Source: Candidatus Rifleibacteriota bacterium
Lineage (GTDB): Bacteria; Muiribacteriota; Ozemobacteria; Ozemobacterales; Ozemobacteraceae
Direction: 5' to 3'
NCBI GenBank assembly: GCA_012517355.1
Contig: JAAYVD010000065.1
Coordinates: 1-43,942, forward strand
DNA: 43,942 nucleotides
A model generated the notes under the pieces. The model did no database searches and was not told the origin of the DNA. It was given only the letters and a program-made list of their open reading frames with translations. The position numbers were made by a program, and so were the translations under genes. This document shows, in pieces, positions 1-8,223 of the stretch (position 1 is its first letter; each line of letters begins with the position of its first letter).

Positions 1-1729
1 CGGGGGCGACAAGCGGGACAAGGGTGGGAGCGGGGGTGGCAAGGGCGACGGGGTTCCGGGCCAAGCCCGGCGGGGCGGCCCGGAAGAAGGTCGCGAACGT
101 GGTCAGGAAGTCGGCTCCGATGCCGAGGCGGCTGATCCGCGACTCCCCCAGGACGAGGTGCAAGGCAGCGAACCGCCGCTGGCCGGGCAGGTCGAGGGTG
201 GCGGGGGGGAGATTGCCGTGGACCTCCTGCTGCCGCCATTCCCAGGCGGTCAGGCAGTCCCGCCCGAGCAGCCGGAAGAAATCCACCGACAGGGCCCGGC
301 CGTTGCCGGTCCAGCGGCGGAAGACATCGTCGGGCTGGCGGGCGATGGGCTCTCCATCTGCGTCGAGCACCACCGCATGGATCGCCCCCCGCCAGGCCGG
401 ACGTATCCGCGACAAGGCGCGGCGGGTGGCGGCCGGACTGTCGGCCGCGGCGAGAGGGGGCACCAGCCCCTGCAACCGCCGCGACAGGCGGTCGAGGAAC
501 CTCGGGTACTGCAGATCGGCCTGGCGCAGGATGGCGAGCGCCTGCTCCTGCATCTCCCGGATCAAGCCTTCCTCCCGCAGATACAGATACTCCCGGGCGA
601 AGCCCAGCAGGCAGGTGACCCCGCCCACGGCGGCGATGGTGAACAGGGCCCGGATCTGCCAGCGCACCGGAAGGGGACGACGGCGCAAAAGCGCCCCGAG
701 CAGGAGAAGGCCGGCCATTCCGAAAACGGCCTCGAGGGCGAGTCCGGGAGCGGCATTCCGAAGATAGGAACGCGGGGGCGGCAGGGAATGGCCGAGGGTC
801 AGCAGGTGGCGGCGTTCCAGCTCAGCCCCCCGCCAGGCCCCATCGGCGGTTTCCCACCGTGACCGGTCTTCCAGGAAGGCGTGCCCATCCGCAAGGCGGG
901 AGTCCGCCCTGTTGTCGGACCGGGCCGCCCTGCCCGCCTCGGTCCATTCGGCCGGCTGCGATCCGACCAGATCGACGAGGCCGAACGTGAACCCTGGCCC
1001 CGCCAGTCGCGACAGGCGCCGGATGGCGCGGCGGGCCAGGCGGCGGGGGTCGAGGCGGTCCCGGTCGATGAGAACGAACAGGAACCCTTCGCCCCCTCCC
1101 CGGCCCACCCGGCACGGGAACCAGCCTCCGAAGCGGGGCTCCCCCCAGGCGCCGAGATCCAGGATGCGGCCAGGCTGACGGGCCATGGCTTCGATCACGT
1201 CGAGCGACCCCAGAAAACCGAGGGCCAGCCTGCGACTGCTGGGGGACAGGTGGTCAAACCCCTCTTGCGGCTGACGGAGCAGGCGCAGGCAGAGTTCCGA
1301 CACCAGCCGCAGATCGGAGCGCACCCCGGGGAGGGGGAGCCGGCGGCCGTCGGACCCGAGCAGGAAGACGTGCCCGAACCGGCCCAGTTCACGGGCCAGG
1401 CGGGCGGTCTCCGTCCGGCTCCAGACGAGGGCGCGACCGAGCCGGTCGACCCGGTCCTGCAGAAAGGAGGCCGGCCCGGCCAGCCGCAGCGTGTGGCTCA
1501 GGATGCCGTCCAGGTCCTGGCGGATCCGATCGCGTTCCCGTTCGATGGCCAGGGAATCGTGTTGGGCCCGCAACCAGGCGCTGATTCCCCACGGGATGGC
1601 CGCCACCAGGAAGATGATCAGCCAGGCCATCCATGGATGGCCGTCCGCTCCAGGCCGGGTGGAAGGAAGCGCTCCCCCGCCACTGGATGGCGCCATTCCA
1701 TGGGCGGGCCCGCACGAACCGGGCGTCAT
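1..1729 (-). CDS. Membrane sensor protein, N-terminal part (partial, runs off left edge)
   Basis: The frame opens at an ATG preceded by GGGGAGGACGGGGGA and stays open for about 576 codons to the left edge, so the C-terminus is missing. One membrane segment (residues about 34-54, with MAWLIIFLVAA) leads into an approximately 240-residue region, then two more hydrophobic segments (LEAVFGMAGLLLLGALL and ALFTIAAVGGVTCLLGF), then a second soluble region. Both soluble regions begin with a similar charged helix ending in a pattern like PxxFLDRLxRRL or PxxFLQDRVDRL, which suggests an internal sensor duplication. The same helix (EPRRFVQDRFTRV) and a GGGFLFxV motif occur in the broken SpoIIE-type gene at 34773-36299. 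I therefore infer a receptor that may end in a PP2C/SpoIIE or other output domain beyond the window. The output domain is not visible. Confidence 0.72.
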   Translation of the reverse strand, partial: MTPGSCGPAHGMAPSSGGGALPSTRPGADGHPWMAWLIIFLVAAIPWGISAWLRAQHDSLAIERERDRIRQDLDGILSHTLRLAGPASFLQDRVDRLGRALVWSRTETARLARELGRFGHVFLLGSDGRRLPLPGVRSDLRLVSELCLRLLRQPQEGFDHLSPSSRRLALGFLGSLDVIEAMARQPGRILDLGAWGEPRFGGWFPCRVGRGGGEGFLFVLIDRDRLDPRRLARRAIRRLSRLAGPGFTFGLVDLVGSQPAEWTEAGRAARSDNRADSRLADGHAFLEDRSRWETADGAWRGAELERRHLLTLGHSLPPPRSYLRNAAPGLALEAVFGMAGLLLLGALLRRRPLPVRWQIRALFTIAAVGGVTCLLGFAREYLYLREEGLIREMQEQALAILRQADLQYPRFLDRLSRRLQGLVPPLAAADSPAATRRALSRIRPAWRGAIHAVVLDADGEPIARQPDDVFRRWTGNGRALSVDFFRLLGRDCLTAWEWRQQEVHGNLPPATLDLPGQRRFAALHLVLGESRISRLGIGADFLTTFATFFRAAPPGLARNPVALATPAPTLVPLVAP

Positions 1730-1759
1730 TCCCCCGTCCTCCCCTCATCCATCCTGATG

Positions 1760-1768
1760 AGTGTATCA
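1760..1768 (-). promoter_or_regulatory. Extended -10 promoter element for the membrane sensor gene
   Basis: Minus strand reads TG-A-TACACT, ending 31 nt before the ATG at 1729. It matches the TGnTAnnnT pattern seen before several other genes here. No -35 is evident. Confidence 0.4.
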
Positions 1769-1918
1769 GTCCCGGCCGGGTTTGTCCTTGCGGGAGTTTC
1801 CGCCTTCCGCTCCACCGGGGCGGCCCCTCCAGGAACCAGGCCCCCGGCCGGCGAGACCCCAGCCAGTCAGGCCCAGGATTCTCCCGACGGGCTGATAAAT
1901 CATCGGGTTTGACGTAAC

Positions 1919-3499
1919 ATGGTCTGGATGAAAAGCGAACGCCCAGGCCTGCCCGATTCGGATGCGCACGTCCAAGAACCACTGCTCGGGGATGCCCTTC
2001 CCGCCTTGAGAGGAGCGGTATCCCGACCGGGACCCGACCGGCGCGGGGTCGGGAGTGCCCCTTCGCCGCTGCGGAGGGTGGCGCGACCCATTCGTGCCGC
2101 GCCGTGTTCGTGGGCCTTCCTGCTGCTGTTCGGCCTCCTGCTGTCCTGCGCCGGGGCTGCCCGGGCCCTTCCCGGCCACGGCGACGAGGCCGCCGTCGGT
2201 CCCACCGTCCGGCTCCTGGCGCAGTATCTGGCCATCGACACCACCAACCCGCCGGGGAACGAAATGACCACCGCCCGCTTCCTGCAGGGCATCATCGCCT
2301 CGGCCGGACTCGAGACCCGCCTGTTCGACCTGGGGAACGGCCGCGCCAACCTGTATGCCCGGCTGCCGGGCGACGGTTCCCGCCGCCCGGTCGTGCTGCT
2401 GCACCACATGGACGTCGTGCCGGCCGACACCCGCTTCTGGACCGTGCCGCCGTTTTCCGGCCGGCTCGCCGGGGGCCGCCTCTACGGCCGCGGCGCGATC
2501 GACATGAAGACCATGGGCATCGTCGAGTTGCAGGCCATGCTCGAACTGGCCCGGAGCGGGAAGCGGCTGCCCCGCGACCTCATCTACCTCGCCGTGGCCG
2601 ACGAGGAGGAGGGGTCGCTGGGGGCGAAGGCCTTCCTGCGCGACCACGCCGACCTGGTCCGCGACGCCGAGTTCCTCATCAACGAGGGACAGACCATCCT
2701 GGCCGACGGGCAGGGACGCGTCAAACGCTACCTGGTGGCGGTCGGGGAAAAGACGAACCTGTGGCTGGACCTGGTCTTCCGCGGGCCGACCGGCCACGGG
2801 TCGCTCCCGCTGGCCGGTTCGGCCATCGAGCGGCTGGGGCAGGCCGCCGAGCGCCTCCGGGCCAGGCCGCCGGGCTTCCGGGTCTCCCCCGCCATCCGCG
2901 ACTACCTCGACCTGCTGCTCGCCGACGTCGATGTCACGCGGCTTCCCGGGCATCAGGCCGACCTCGGGAGTTCCCTGGCCAATCCCCTCTTCCTGCGGGC
3001 CATCGCCGCCAATCCCCGCATCCGGGCCTCGCTGCAGGACACCATCAGCCTGACCCGGCTGCGCGCCGGCGACAAGATCAACACCATCCCCAACGAGGCG
3101 GTCCTCGGTCTCGACTGCCGCCTGCTGCCCGGCACCGACCCCGGGCGGTTCCTGGCCGACCTGCGCCGGCTGCTGCGCGATCTCGACGTCGAGATCCGCG
3201 TCGTGGACACCCCCGCGGTCGCCACCACCTCGTTCTCGCCGGCCGATTCCGCCTTCATGAACGCCCTGCGCGAGACCGCCGCCCGCTTCGACCCCGGCGT
3301 GCCGGTCACCCCGGTCCTGCTGCTCAGCACCACCGACAGCGTCTTCTTCCGCGCGCAGGGCATCCACTGCTACGGGTTCGAGCCCTACGCGCTGACCGAG
3401 GCGGAATACGACCTGGCCCACGGCAACGACGAATCGTTCCCCGTCGCCCAGCTCGACCGGGCCGTCGCCCGTCTCGTCGACCTGCTGTCACGGTTGTAA
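1919..3499 (+). CDS. Secreted M20 family metallopeptidase
   Basis: Probable exported zinc aminopeptidase or carboxypeptidase of the M20 family, which hydrolyses terminal amide bonds with a two-metal centre. Visible landmarks, counting from the ATG at 1919: a hydrophobic signal segment (about residues 64-83, ending CAGAARA); the metal-ligand motif HHMDVVP (163-165); the bridging Asp in AIDMK (195); the catalytic and ligand glutamates in DEEEG (229-230); NEG (256); and a late His in LAHGNDE (501). The lid/dimerisation domain follows residue 260. The start is uncertain. The ATG at 1919 has no clear ribosome site. The GTG at 2078 would give a compact signal peptide, but its GGAG is too close. A decayed copy of the 85-bp dispersed repeat lies across 2033-2105 between the two candidates. 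Family assignment is firm; substrate is unknown. Confidence 0.88.
   Translation: MVWMKSERPGLPDSDAHVQEPLLGDALPALRGAVSRPGPDRRGVGSAPSPLRRVARPIRAAPCSWAFLLLFGLLLSCAGAARALPGHGDEAAVGPTVRLLAQYLAIDTTNPPGNEMTTARFLQGIIASAGLETRLFDLGNGRANLYARLPGDGSRRPVVLLHHMDVVPADTRFWTVPPFSGRLAGGRLYGRGAIDMKTMGIVELQAMLELARSGKRLPRDLIYLAVADEEEGSLGAKAFLRDHADLVRDAEFLINEGQTILADGQGRVKRYLVAVGEKTNLWLDLVFRGPTGHGSLPLAGSAIERLGQAAERLRARPPGFRVSPAIRDYLDLLLADVDVTRLPGHQADLGSSLANPLFLRAIAANPRIRASLQDTISLTRLRAGDKINTIPNEAVLGLDCRLLPGTDPGRFLADLRRLLRDLDVEIRVVDTPAVATTSFSPADSAFMNALRETAARFDPGVPVTPVLLLSTTDSVFFRAQGIHCYGFEPYALTEAEYDLAHGNDESFPVAQLDRAVARLVDLLSRL
2033..2105 (+). repeat. 85-bp dispersed repeat, degenerate copy (R1-a)
   Basis: Contains the CCGACCGG...GTCGG left hairpin and the GTGCCCCTT-GCCGC core. 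The right half is decayed (GCGACCCATTCGTG instead of GCGCGAAAC...GTTTCGC). It lies inside the 5' end of the peptidase frame. Confidence 0.55.
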
Positions 3500-3545
3500 A
3501 AAAGACCGCCAGCCTCCCGCCAGGCCCATCCGCCCGGGCGGCTCC

Positions 3546-3628
3546 CGTCCCACACGACGCCGGAAGGGCCCCCTGCCGCCGCAGAAAAAAGCGCGAAACG
3601 CCCGTTTCGCGGCCTGCAAAGGGGCCGA
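3546..3628 (+). repeat. 85-bp dispersed repeat (R1-b)
   Basis: Lies between the convergent peptidase and PilZ genes. It contains an 8-bp perfect stem, CGCGAAAC/GTTTCGCG, with a 4-nt loop, inside an outer stem GGCCCCCTGC/GCAAAGGGGCC. By position it could act as a bidirectional transcription barrier. Confidence 0.75.
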
Positions 3629-3653
3629 TCGCCCCGAGGGGGGAAGGCCCCCC

Positions 3654-5132
3654 TCAGGTGACCTGCGGCTGGCCGGCCGGTGGGCCGGCGGGCGGCAGGA
3701 CGGCAGTCCAGGCGGAGCGCACCTCTTCGGGAAGGCGGGCCTGTTCGAGAATCTGGTGGCAGATGCCGATCGCCGGGTCGTCGGCGGGCGGGACGGCGTC
3801 GAGGATGCCGAGCGGCAGCTCCCAATCGGATGGGAAGACGATCCCGCGGGGACAAGCGTAGCCCGTCAGGGTGTTCCGGTCGTAGACCAGAACCCGGTCC
3901 ATGAAGCAGAGGCGGCCGTAGACCAGCCGCTGGCCGGGAGCCACCAGCGCCAGCAGATGGGTGTTGTGGACGCCGACGAACAGCCAGGCGCGGCTGCCCG
4001 GCGGGGAGAACGGCCGGATCTCGGTCGGGGGCGGCACTTCGTCGAGGGACCGGCCGAGAATGCGGGGGGCCAGGAACGCCGCAAGGGTTTCCCGGTCCTG
4101 GGGGCTTCCGAGCTGGAGCCCGCCGCCCACCACCTGGTCGTCGGCATGGACGACCTTGCAGGCGGCCGGGATCCCGCCGCCCGCCCAGACCAGCCGCCCG
4201 GACAGGAGCCGGCCCTCGGGAAAGGCCGTCGCGGCGGGCAGTCCCGTGCGCAGCAGGGAGATGCCCAGCACGCACAGGGTGACCACCGGCAGGGCGGGGG
4301 TTCCGGGTTCCCCCTCCCACACGAAGGTGACCGGAGAATCCTTCCCACCCAGGACCACGCGCCGGAACAGGCAATGCATCTCGCGGCTGATGGCGTCTCC
4401 CAGCGGGTCTCCCGCTTCGGGGGGCAGGGTGGACGACTCGAGGATGCTCCCCCCGAGCCGCAAAGCCCGATACGACGGGGTCGCGAAAAAGGCGACCGCG
4501 CTCTGGTCGCTGCGGCCGAATCCCGCCTTCCCCGGACTGGTGTCGCGCTGGGCGCCGGTCTGCAGGACCCCCTTCACCAGGTCGAGGAGGATGGTGTATC
4601 CCAAAAAGGCGAACTCTTCCTTGCGCGGCGCCCCGGTGGGTTCCTGCCAGAGGAAGAGCTGTGTCTCCTCATCCCCCTGGAACCAGCGCATCCGCATCGC
4701 GGGATCCGGGTTCTTCAGGAGGGAGGCATCGATCTCCTGGAGCGACCGCCCGAGGAGGCGGGGTTTGAGAAAGTCCCCGAGGATCCTGGCGCACCCGGGC
4801 TGCAGGTCGGCGAACGCGCAGCCCACGTCGCCCGCCGCCCGATGACTGACCCGCAGGCCGGCCTCCAGATGGATGGCCCCGAGCAGGAGGCGGGCGCGGA
4901 ATGGCCGGTCGGAGGCGGGGACGTCCCCGTCCGCCCCGTCATCCGCGCGCAGCCGCACTCCGCCGCTGCCGAGGTCGACCAGGCGGAAGGTCTTCCCCGT
5001 CCCTTCCACCTGGACCGACCCCTCCGGGCAACCGAGCCGGGGAAACCGGCGACGGTTGGCAGGTGGAGGCCCGGCAGGTGTTTCGGCGACGGCGGCCTTG
5101 CCCGTCATCCAGCGGATCAGTTCGGAAAACAT
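3654..5132 (-). CDS. PilZ domain-containing protein with duplicated module
   Basis: PilZ domains bind cyclic di-GMP. Residues about 25-105 show the two signature elements: an Arg-rich RRRFPRL block and, about 25 residues later, DLGSGG, matching (D/N)xSxxG. A second, degenerate module lies in the C-terminal half. The segment FLKPRLLGRSLQEI after the first module recurs as FLAPRILGRSLDEV after the second (LQLGSPQDRETLAA), but the second lacks the Arg block and so probably does not bind nucleotide. The start is the ATG at 5132, preceded by GGAAGAGACG, giving 492 residues. The frame continues open upstream through a repeat region, and I reject that extension. No signal peptide, so cytoplasmic. 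The role (motility, secretion or another output) cannot be told. Confidence 0.8.
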   Translation of the reverse strand: MFSELIRWMTGKAAVAETPAGPPPANRRRFPRLGCPEGSVQVEGTGKTFRLVDLGSGGVRLRADDGADGDVPASDRPFRARLLLGAIHLEAGLRVSHRAAGDVGCAFADLQPGCARILGDFLKPRLLGRSLQEIDASLLKNPDPAMRMRWFQGDEETQLFLWQEPTGAPRKEEFAFLGYTILLDLVKGVLQTGAQRDTSPGKAGFGRSDQSAVAFFATPSYRALRLGGSILESSTLPPEAGDPLGDAISREMHCLFRRVVLGGKDSPVTFVWEGEPGTPALPVVTLCVLGISLLRTGLPAATAFPEGRLLSGRLVWAGGGIPAACKVVHADDQVVGGGLQLGSPQDRETLAAFLAPRILGRSLDEVPPPTEIRPFSPPGSRAWLFVGVHNTHLLALVAPGQRLVYGRLCFMDRVLVYDRNTLTGYACPRGIVFPSDWELPLGILDAVPPADDPAIGICHQILEQARLPEEVRSAWTAVLPPAGPPAGQPQVT

Positions 5133-5232
5133 CGTCTCTTCCGGATGGTAGTCCCCGGGGCCGGAAAAATCCATCCGCCGTTTCGGAAAGACCGGAAATC
5201 TCCACGCTACGGGGGATTTGTCGTAGAATGGA

Positions 5233-5320
5233 GCCGACCGGCATGAGGTCGGAAGGGCCTCCCTGGCCGCCACGGATGGCCGCGCGATGCGTCCGTTTCG
5301 CGCAACGTCAGGGGGCCGAC
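5233..5320 (+). repeat. 85-bp dispersed repeat, first of a tandem pair (R1-c)
   Basis: Starts CCGACCGGCATGAGGTCGG and retains CCGTTTCGCGC and the terminal GGGGGCC. The first hairpin is intact; the middle stem is partly decayed. Confidence 0.7.
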
Positions 5321-5400
5321 CGGGCCGAGGCCGGCCACATACCCCCTGGCCGCCGGTGATGGCGGCGCGGAACCGCCGTTTCAGGCACTGCACGGGGGTC
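5316..5400 (+). repeat. 85-bp dispersed repeat, second of a tandem pair (R1-d)
   Basis: Starts within the end of R1-c (GACCGGGCCGAGG) and keeps CCCCCTGGCCGCC, GGCGGCGCGGAAC and CCGTTTC. More diverged than R1-c. Confidence 0.55.
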
Positions 5401-5467
5401 GTCCGGCGGGGCGACGGGCGCCGCCGGCGGAGATCCTGCCGGCACCCGCCGGCGACGGGAGGATGGC

Positions 5468-5935
5468 ATGAAGAGACTGTGTGAGGCCTATGTGAAGCAC
5501 ATCCGGATCTTTGGCGCCCTGATGTGCATCATTCCCTTCTCGATCGTCAGCGTCTTTCTGATGACGCAGACCCCGTTCCGGGAGGTCTACCTGCTGCGGC
5601 TGGCCCTGGGCATCGTTTTCGGGGGCATGGCCGGAGCTCTGGGCAACGAGTATATGGTGCAGAACTTCTTCTTCCGCGTGACCAGGAAGGACTACGCCCT
5701 GGGCATCACCCACGGCTGCGTCGGGGGCTTCCTGGCCGGCACCATGACCGCCTGGTTCCCGCCGCTGACGCTGTTCATCTCCTCGACCGACATCGAGCAG
5801 GCCAAGACGATCCTGATCCTGAGCTGGCTGGGCGCGGGCCTGACCGGCGTCGCGGTGGGGGGGGTGTTCGGCTGGTTCGGCGTCCGCTACCTCGTCGGGG
5901 AACCGCCCGCCACCCCCGCCACGAACGCGGTCTGA
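5468..5935 (+). CDS. Small polytopic membrane protein
   Basis: Not a family I recognise. The 155 residues contain four hydrophobic segments: about 13-33 (IFGALMCIIPFSIVSVFL), 43-60 (RLALGIVFGGMAGALG), 77-100 (GITHGCVGGFLAGTMTAWF) and 117-142 (ILILSWLGAGLTGVAVGGVF). Glycine-rich helix packing motifs are frequent. The start ATG follows GGGAGGATGGC. The stop codon overlaps the beginning of an 11-bp tandem repeat. Confidence 0.75.
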   Translation: MKRLCEAYVKHIRIFGALMCIIPFSIVSVFLMTQTPFREVYLLRLALGIVFGGMAGALGNEYMVQNFFFRVTRKDYALGITHGCVGGFLAGTMTAWFPPLTLFISSTDIEQAKTILILSWLGAGLTGVAVGGVFGWFGVRYLVGEPPATPATNAV

Positions 5936-5988
5936 ACCCGGGAAGAACCCGGGCGGAACCCGGCCTGAACCCGGCCTGAACCCGGCCG
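5934..5988. repeat. Five tandem 11-bp units
   Basis: Five units of GAACCCGGnnn in succession: GAACCCGGGAA, GAACCCGGGCG, GAACCCGGCCT twice, then GAACCCGGCCG. They begin at the stop codon of the preceding gene. The rest of the gap to 6230 shows nothing else clear. Confidence 0.8.
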
Positions 5989-6230
5989 CCCGCCGTCGTC
6001 GTAACCCGCCACTCCGCTCCCGGGCTTCCCGCCGCCGTTGTCGCCGTCATTGTCGGGATCCGCGAAATCCGCGGGAACGAGTTTCGGTTTCGTCGGCGTC
6101 CGGTTCGTCGGGAAGATCGCCCACCTCCCCCCCGGCCGGATATGTCTGGTCTCCTCCCGCCCACTTTCCCTGTAACATTCATCACCGGCGGGGAAAGCTA
6201 TTCGAAAAACCCGATGAACGAGGTGAAGGC

Positions 6231-7367
6231 ATGCGGAAGCGGTTTCGCTGCTCCCTGGTCTTTTTCCTGCTTGGGGTCGCCCTGGTCGCCGCAGGCTCGA
6301 CGCCTGCCGAGAGCCCGTTCGACACCCTTCGCGATCACCAAGCGTCAGACCCAGATGGCGAACCGGTCGCGCTGTCATTCCAATCCGTGCCGGAACATGC
6401 CACGAGGAAGGGCGCGGACCAACCCACACCCGCCAGAATCGTGGTGACCAACGCCCGCTCAGGCGGCAACCGGGACCGGGACGGGTATGGCAATTGGTTG
6501 GCCAGACAGAAACCCGATCTCTCGATCGTCAGCGAAGCCTCCAGGATGGCCCCTCACCTCCGCCCCGCAGGGCGGACGTTCAATGCCGGTGACGCATCCC
6601 TCGGTCGCAGGGAAGTGGCGATCGTGGTCCGGGACGGCCTGCGGGTGCTGGGGCATGACTGCGGGGCGGTTTCCCCCGATCTCCATACCGGCATCGCCCC
6701 CGACCGTTGGTGGACGAGGGTTGAAACCCATGTTGCGGGCGTGAAAAGCCGCGTCTATTCGTTGCACCTCAATGCCGTGATCCAGCAACCGGATGGCCAC
6801 CCACGGAACACGAATCGCTGGACCGTCACCAGGAAAGGCCTCGCGAGGCTCGAGCATCAGTGGCAGGAAGACATCGACGACGGGTGGGCCGTGATCGTCG
6901 GGGGTGATTTCAACTGGAACCATGCCCGCGAGCACGCCCGTTCGCATGACCAATCCCCCGGGCGCATTTTCCAGCGGCTCAAGATGTCTTTCGTCAATGT
7001 CGAACTGCTGTGGCTTGCCTGGACTCCGCAAACCCACTCTCTCGCAGGTCGCCGTGTCATCCCGGTGTTGAGCATTCCCGGTCTCTTTGCTGGAGAACAC
7101 CCGGCCCTGGTCATCGACCTGGGCGCGCGACGGCACGCGGGCCCCATCGATCCTGGAAAGGACGGCGATGATGGCCACCGGGCCAAGGAGGGGAACGAGG
7201 AGAGAGGCGACACCGAGGGGAAGGAGGCCGACGGCGCCAAGAAGAACGGGATTCGTGAAGATCAGCCCAGGCAGAGTGAATCCAGAACCGCCGGCGAGCT
7301 TTTCCAGATCCTCCTCAAACGCCTTCAACAGGTGATCAGGCTGCTCACCCGCCTTGTGCTGGCATGA
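6231..7367 (+). CDS. Secreted endonuclease/exonuclease/phosphatase-fold protein
   Basis: Begins with a typical signal peptide (RKRFRCS then VFFLLGVALVAAG). The following domain shows EEP-superfamily landmarks in order: the metal-binding Glu in SIVSEAS (near residue 103), a HLNA strand (about 184), GGDFNWN (about 225-231, catalytic Asp and Asn), and GEHPALVIDL near residue 290, where the family has SDHxP with the catalytic His. Such enzymes cleave phosphodiesters in nucleic acids or lipid headgroups. The EEP domain ends near 7125. The last 80 residues are a highly charged tail ending in an amphipathic LLKRLQQVIRLLTRLVL helix, unusual for the family. The ATG follows GAGGTGAAGGC. Confidence 0.72.
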   Translation: MRKRFRCSLVFFLLGVALVAAGSTPAESPFDTLRDHQASDPDGEPVALSFQSVPEHATRKGADQPTPARIVVTNARSGGNRDRDGYGNWLARQKPDLSIVSEASRMAPHLRPAGRTFNAGDASLGRREVAIVVRDGLRVLGHDCGAVSPDLHTGIAPDRWWTRVETHVAGVKSRVYSLHLNAVIQQPDGHPRNTNRWTVTRKGLARLEHQWQEDIDDGWAVIVGGDFNWNHAREHARSHDQSPGRIFQRLKMSFVNVELLWLAWTPQTHSLAGRRVIPVLSIPGLFAGEHPALVIDLGARRHAGPIDPGKDGDDGHRAKEGNEERGDTEGKEADGAKKNGIREDQPRQSESRTAGELFQILLKRLQQVIRLLTRLVLA

Positions 7368-7407
7368 TCAACGGTCGCGCAGGCCACCGCCCGGGCCCGC
7401 CCGGGAA

Positions 7408-7821
7408 TCAGCCCTTGTAGCCGGTGAAGAAGGTGCCGACGATCCGCCGTTTCTCCTCGGAGTAGATCAGCTCGAACCCGCCGTCCATCACGCCGGGCTC
7501 GTGGACCCAGAGAAGGAGATGGTCCCCGATCCGGTGCGCGGCCGTGACGTTGCCGGCCGAATGGAAGATTTCCTGCCGGCGCGTCTTCACATACTCGTCG
7601 ATGGCGCCGAACACCTCGGCCGGCAGGGAGGCCGCGAGGGCCTCGTCCTCGGGCGTCGGCCGGATCACCTGGTCCATGGGAACGGGCTCAGCCAGGGGAA
7701 GCCCCAGGCGGACCCGCTCCTCCCGCGGCAACCCGTCGTCACCGCCCTGGGCCCAACCGGCCGGCAGGATCCCCAGCCAGCACACCAGCAAGAGCAGGAA
7801 GGTCATGGTTTTTGCATCCAT
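7408..7821 (-). CDS. Small secreted protein of unknown function
   Basis: 137 residues from the ATG at 7821, or 132 from the ATG at 7806. A signal peptide (TFLLLLVCWLGILPAGWAQ) leads to a soluble domain with the motif RRQEIFHSAGNVTAAHR and a strand-rich end (GGFELIYSEEKRRIVGTFF). No family recognised. A plausible promoter (TTGACT at 7851-7856, 17-bp spacer, TATCCC at 7828-7833) would start transcription at or next to the ATG at 7821. In that case the GGAG at 7824-7827 would not be in the message and either a leaderless start or the internal ATG would be used. Confidence 0.7.
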   Translation of the reverse strand: MDAKTMTFLLLLVCWLGILPAGWAQGGDDGLPREERVRLGLPLAEPVPMDQVIRPTPEDEALAASLPAEVFGAIDEYVKTRRQEIFHSAGNVTAAHRIGDHLLLWVHEPGVMDGGFELIYSEEKRRIVGTFFTGYKG

Positions 7822-8223
7822 ATCTCCGGGATACTTCAGGGGCCCGGAAGAGTCAACCCGGAGGCCCGCCCCCCGGGAATTCCCACTCATCCTTCCGAAG
7901 CTTTTCTGATGAACAGGGATTTCCGCAGGCCTCGGCCTCATCGACAAGTCAGACCGAAGTTGCCCGGAAAGCCGCTCCAGAGCCCATAGAGAGAATTGCT
8001 GCCCGCCCCCAGGGATTTCTCACCGAGCGTTCCCAAGCTTTCCTGATGACCCGGGAGCCACCACCGCAACTCCCTTTTCCCTTCGTGTCCGGTCAAGGTA
8101 CAATGGGGGCGCCCGGGTTCGGTCCGACGTGCCCCGGCCGCCCTGGAGATCGGCACGCCACGCTGGTTTCCCACAGGCCGGGGAGGGCTGACCGTTGGAA
8201 GAATGGATGGGAGGAACAGGAAC
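7822..8223. other. Intergenic region holding repeat R2 copy 1
   Basis: Contains the divergent promoters of the small secreted protein (minus) and the TerB/TPR gene (a weak TACAAT at 8099-8104), and the approximately 94-bp repeat at 7893-7986. No gene supported. Confidence 0.5.
7893..7986 (+). repeat. 94-bp dispersed repeat R2, copy 1
   Basis: About 80% matched by eye to the reverse complement of 28747-28840. Shared blocks include GATGAACA-GGATTTCCGCAGG, ACAAGTCAG-CCGAAGTTGCCC and GCTCCAGAGCCCAT. The reading frame is open through both copies, and the encoded peptides share SDEQGFPQASA and APEPI, but there is no start codon or ribosome site to call a gene. Confidence 0.75.

Larger units (their letters stand above)
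5133..5467. other. Intergenic region with two tandem repeat copies
   Basis: Divergent promoter region between the PilZ gene (minus) and the small membrane protein (plus). A plus-strand TAGAAT at 5224-5229 could serve the rightward gene, which would place the two repeat copies (5233-5400) in its 5' leader. Confidence 0.4.

Noticed and set aside
881-1912. 343-codon plus frame over the left-edge gene
   Set aside because: Shadow of the leftward membrane sensor, which has a good ribosome site and membrane segments.
1766-3421. 551-codon minus frame opposite the M20 peptidase
   Set aside because: The plus strand carries all M20 metal-ligand motifs; the minus frame is compositional shadow.
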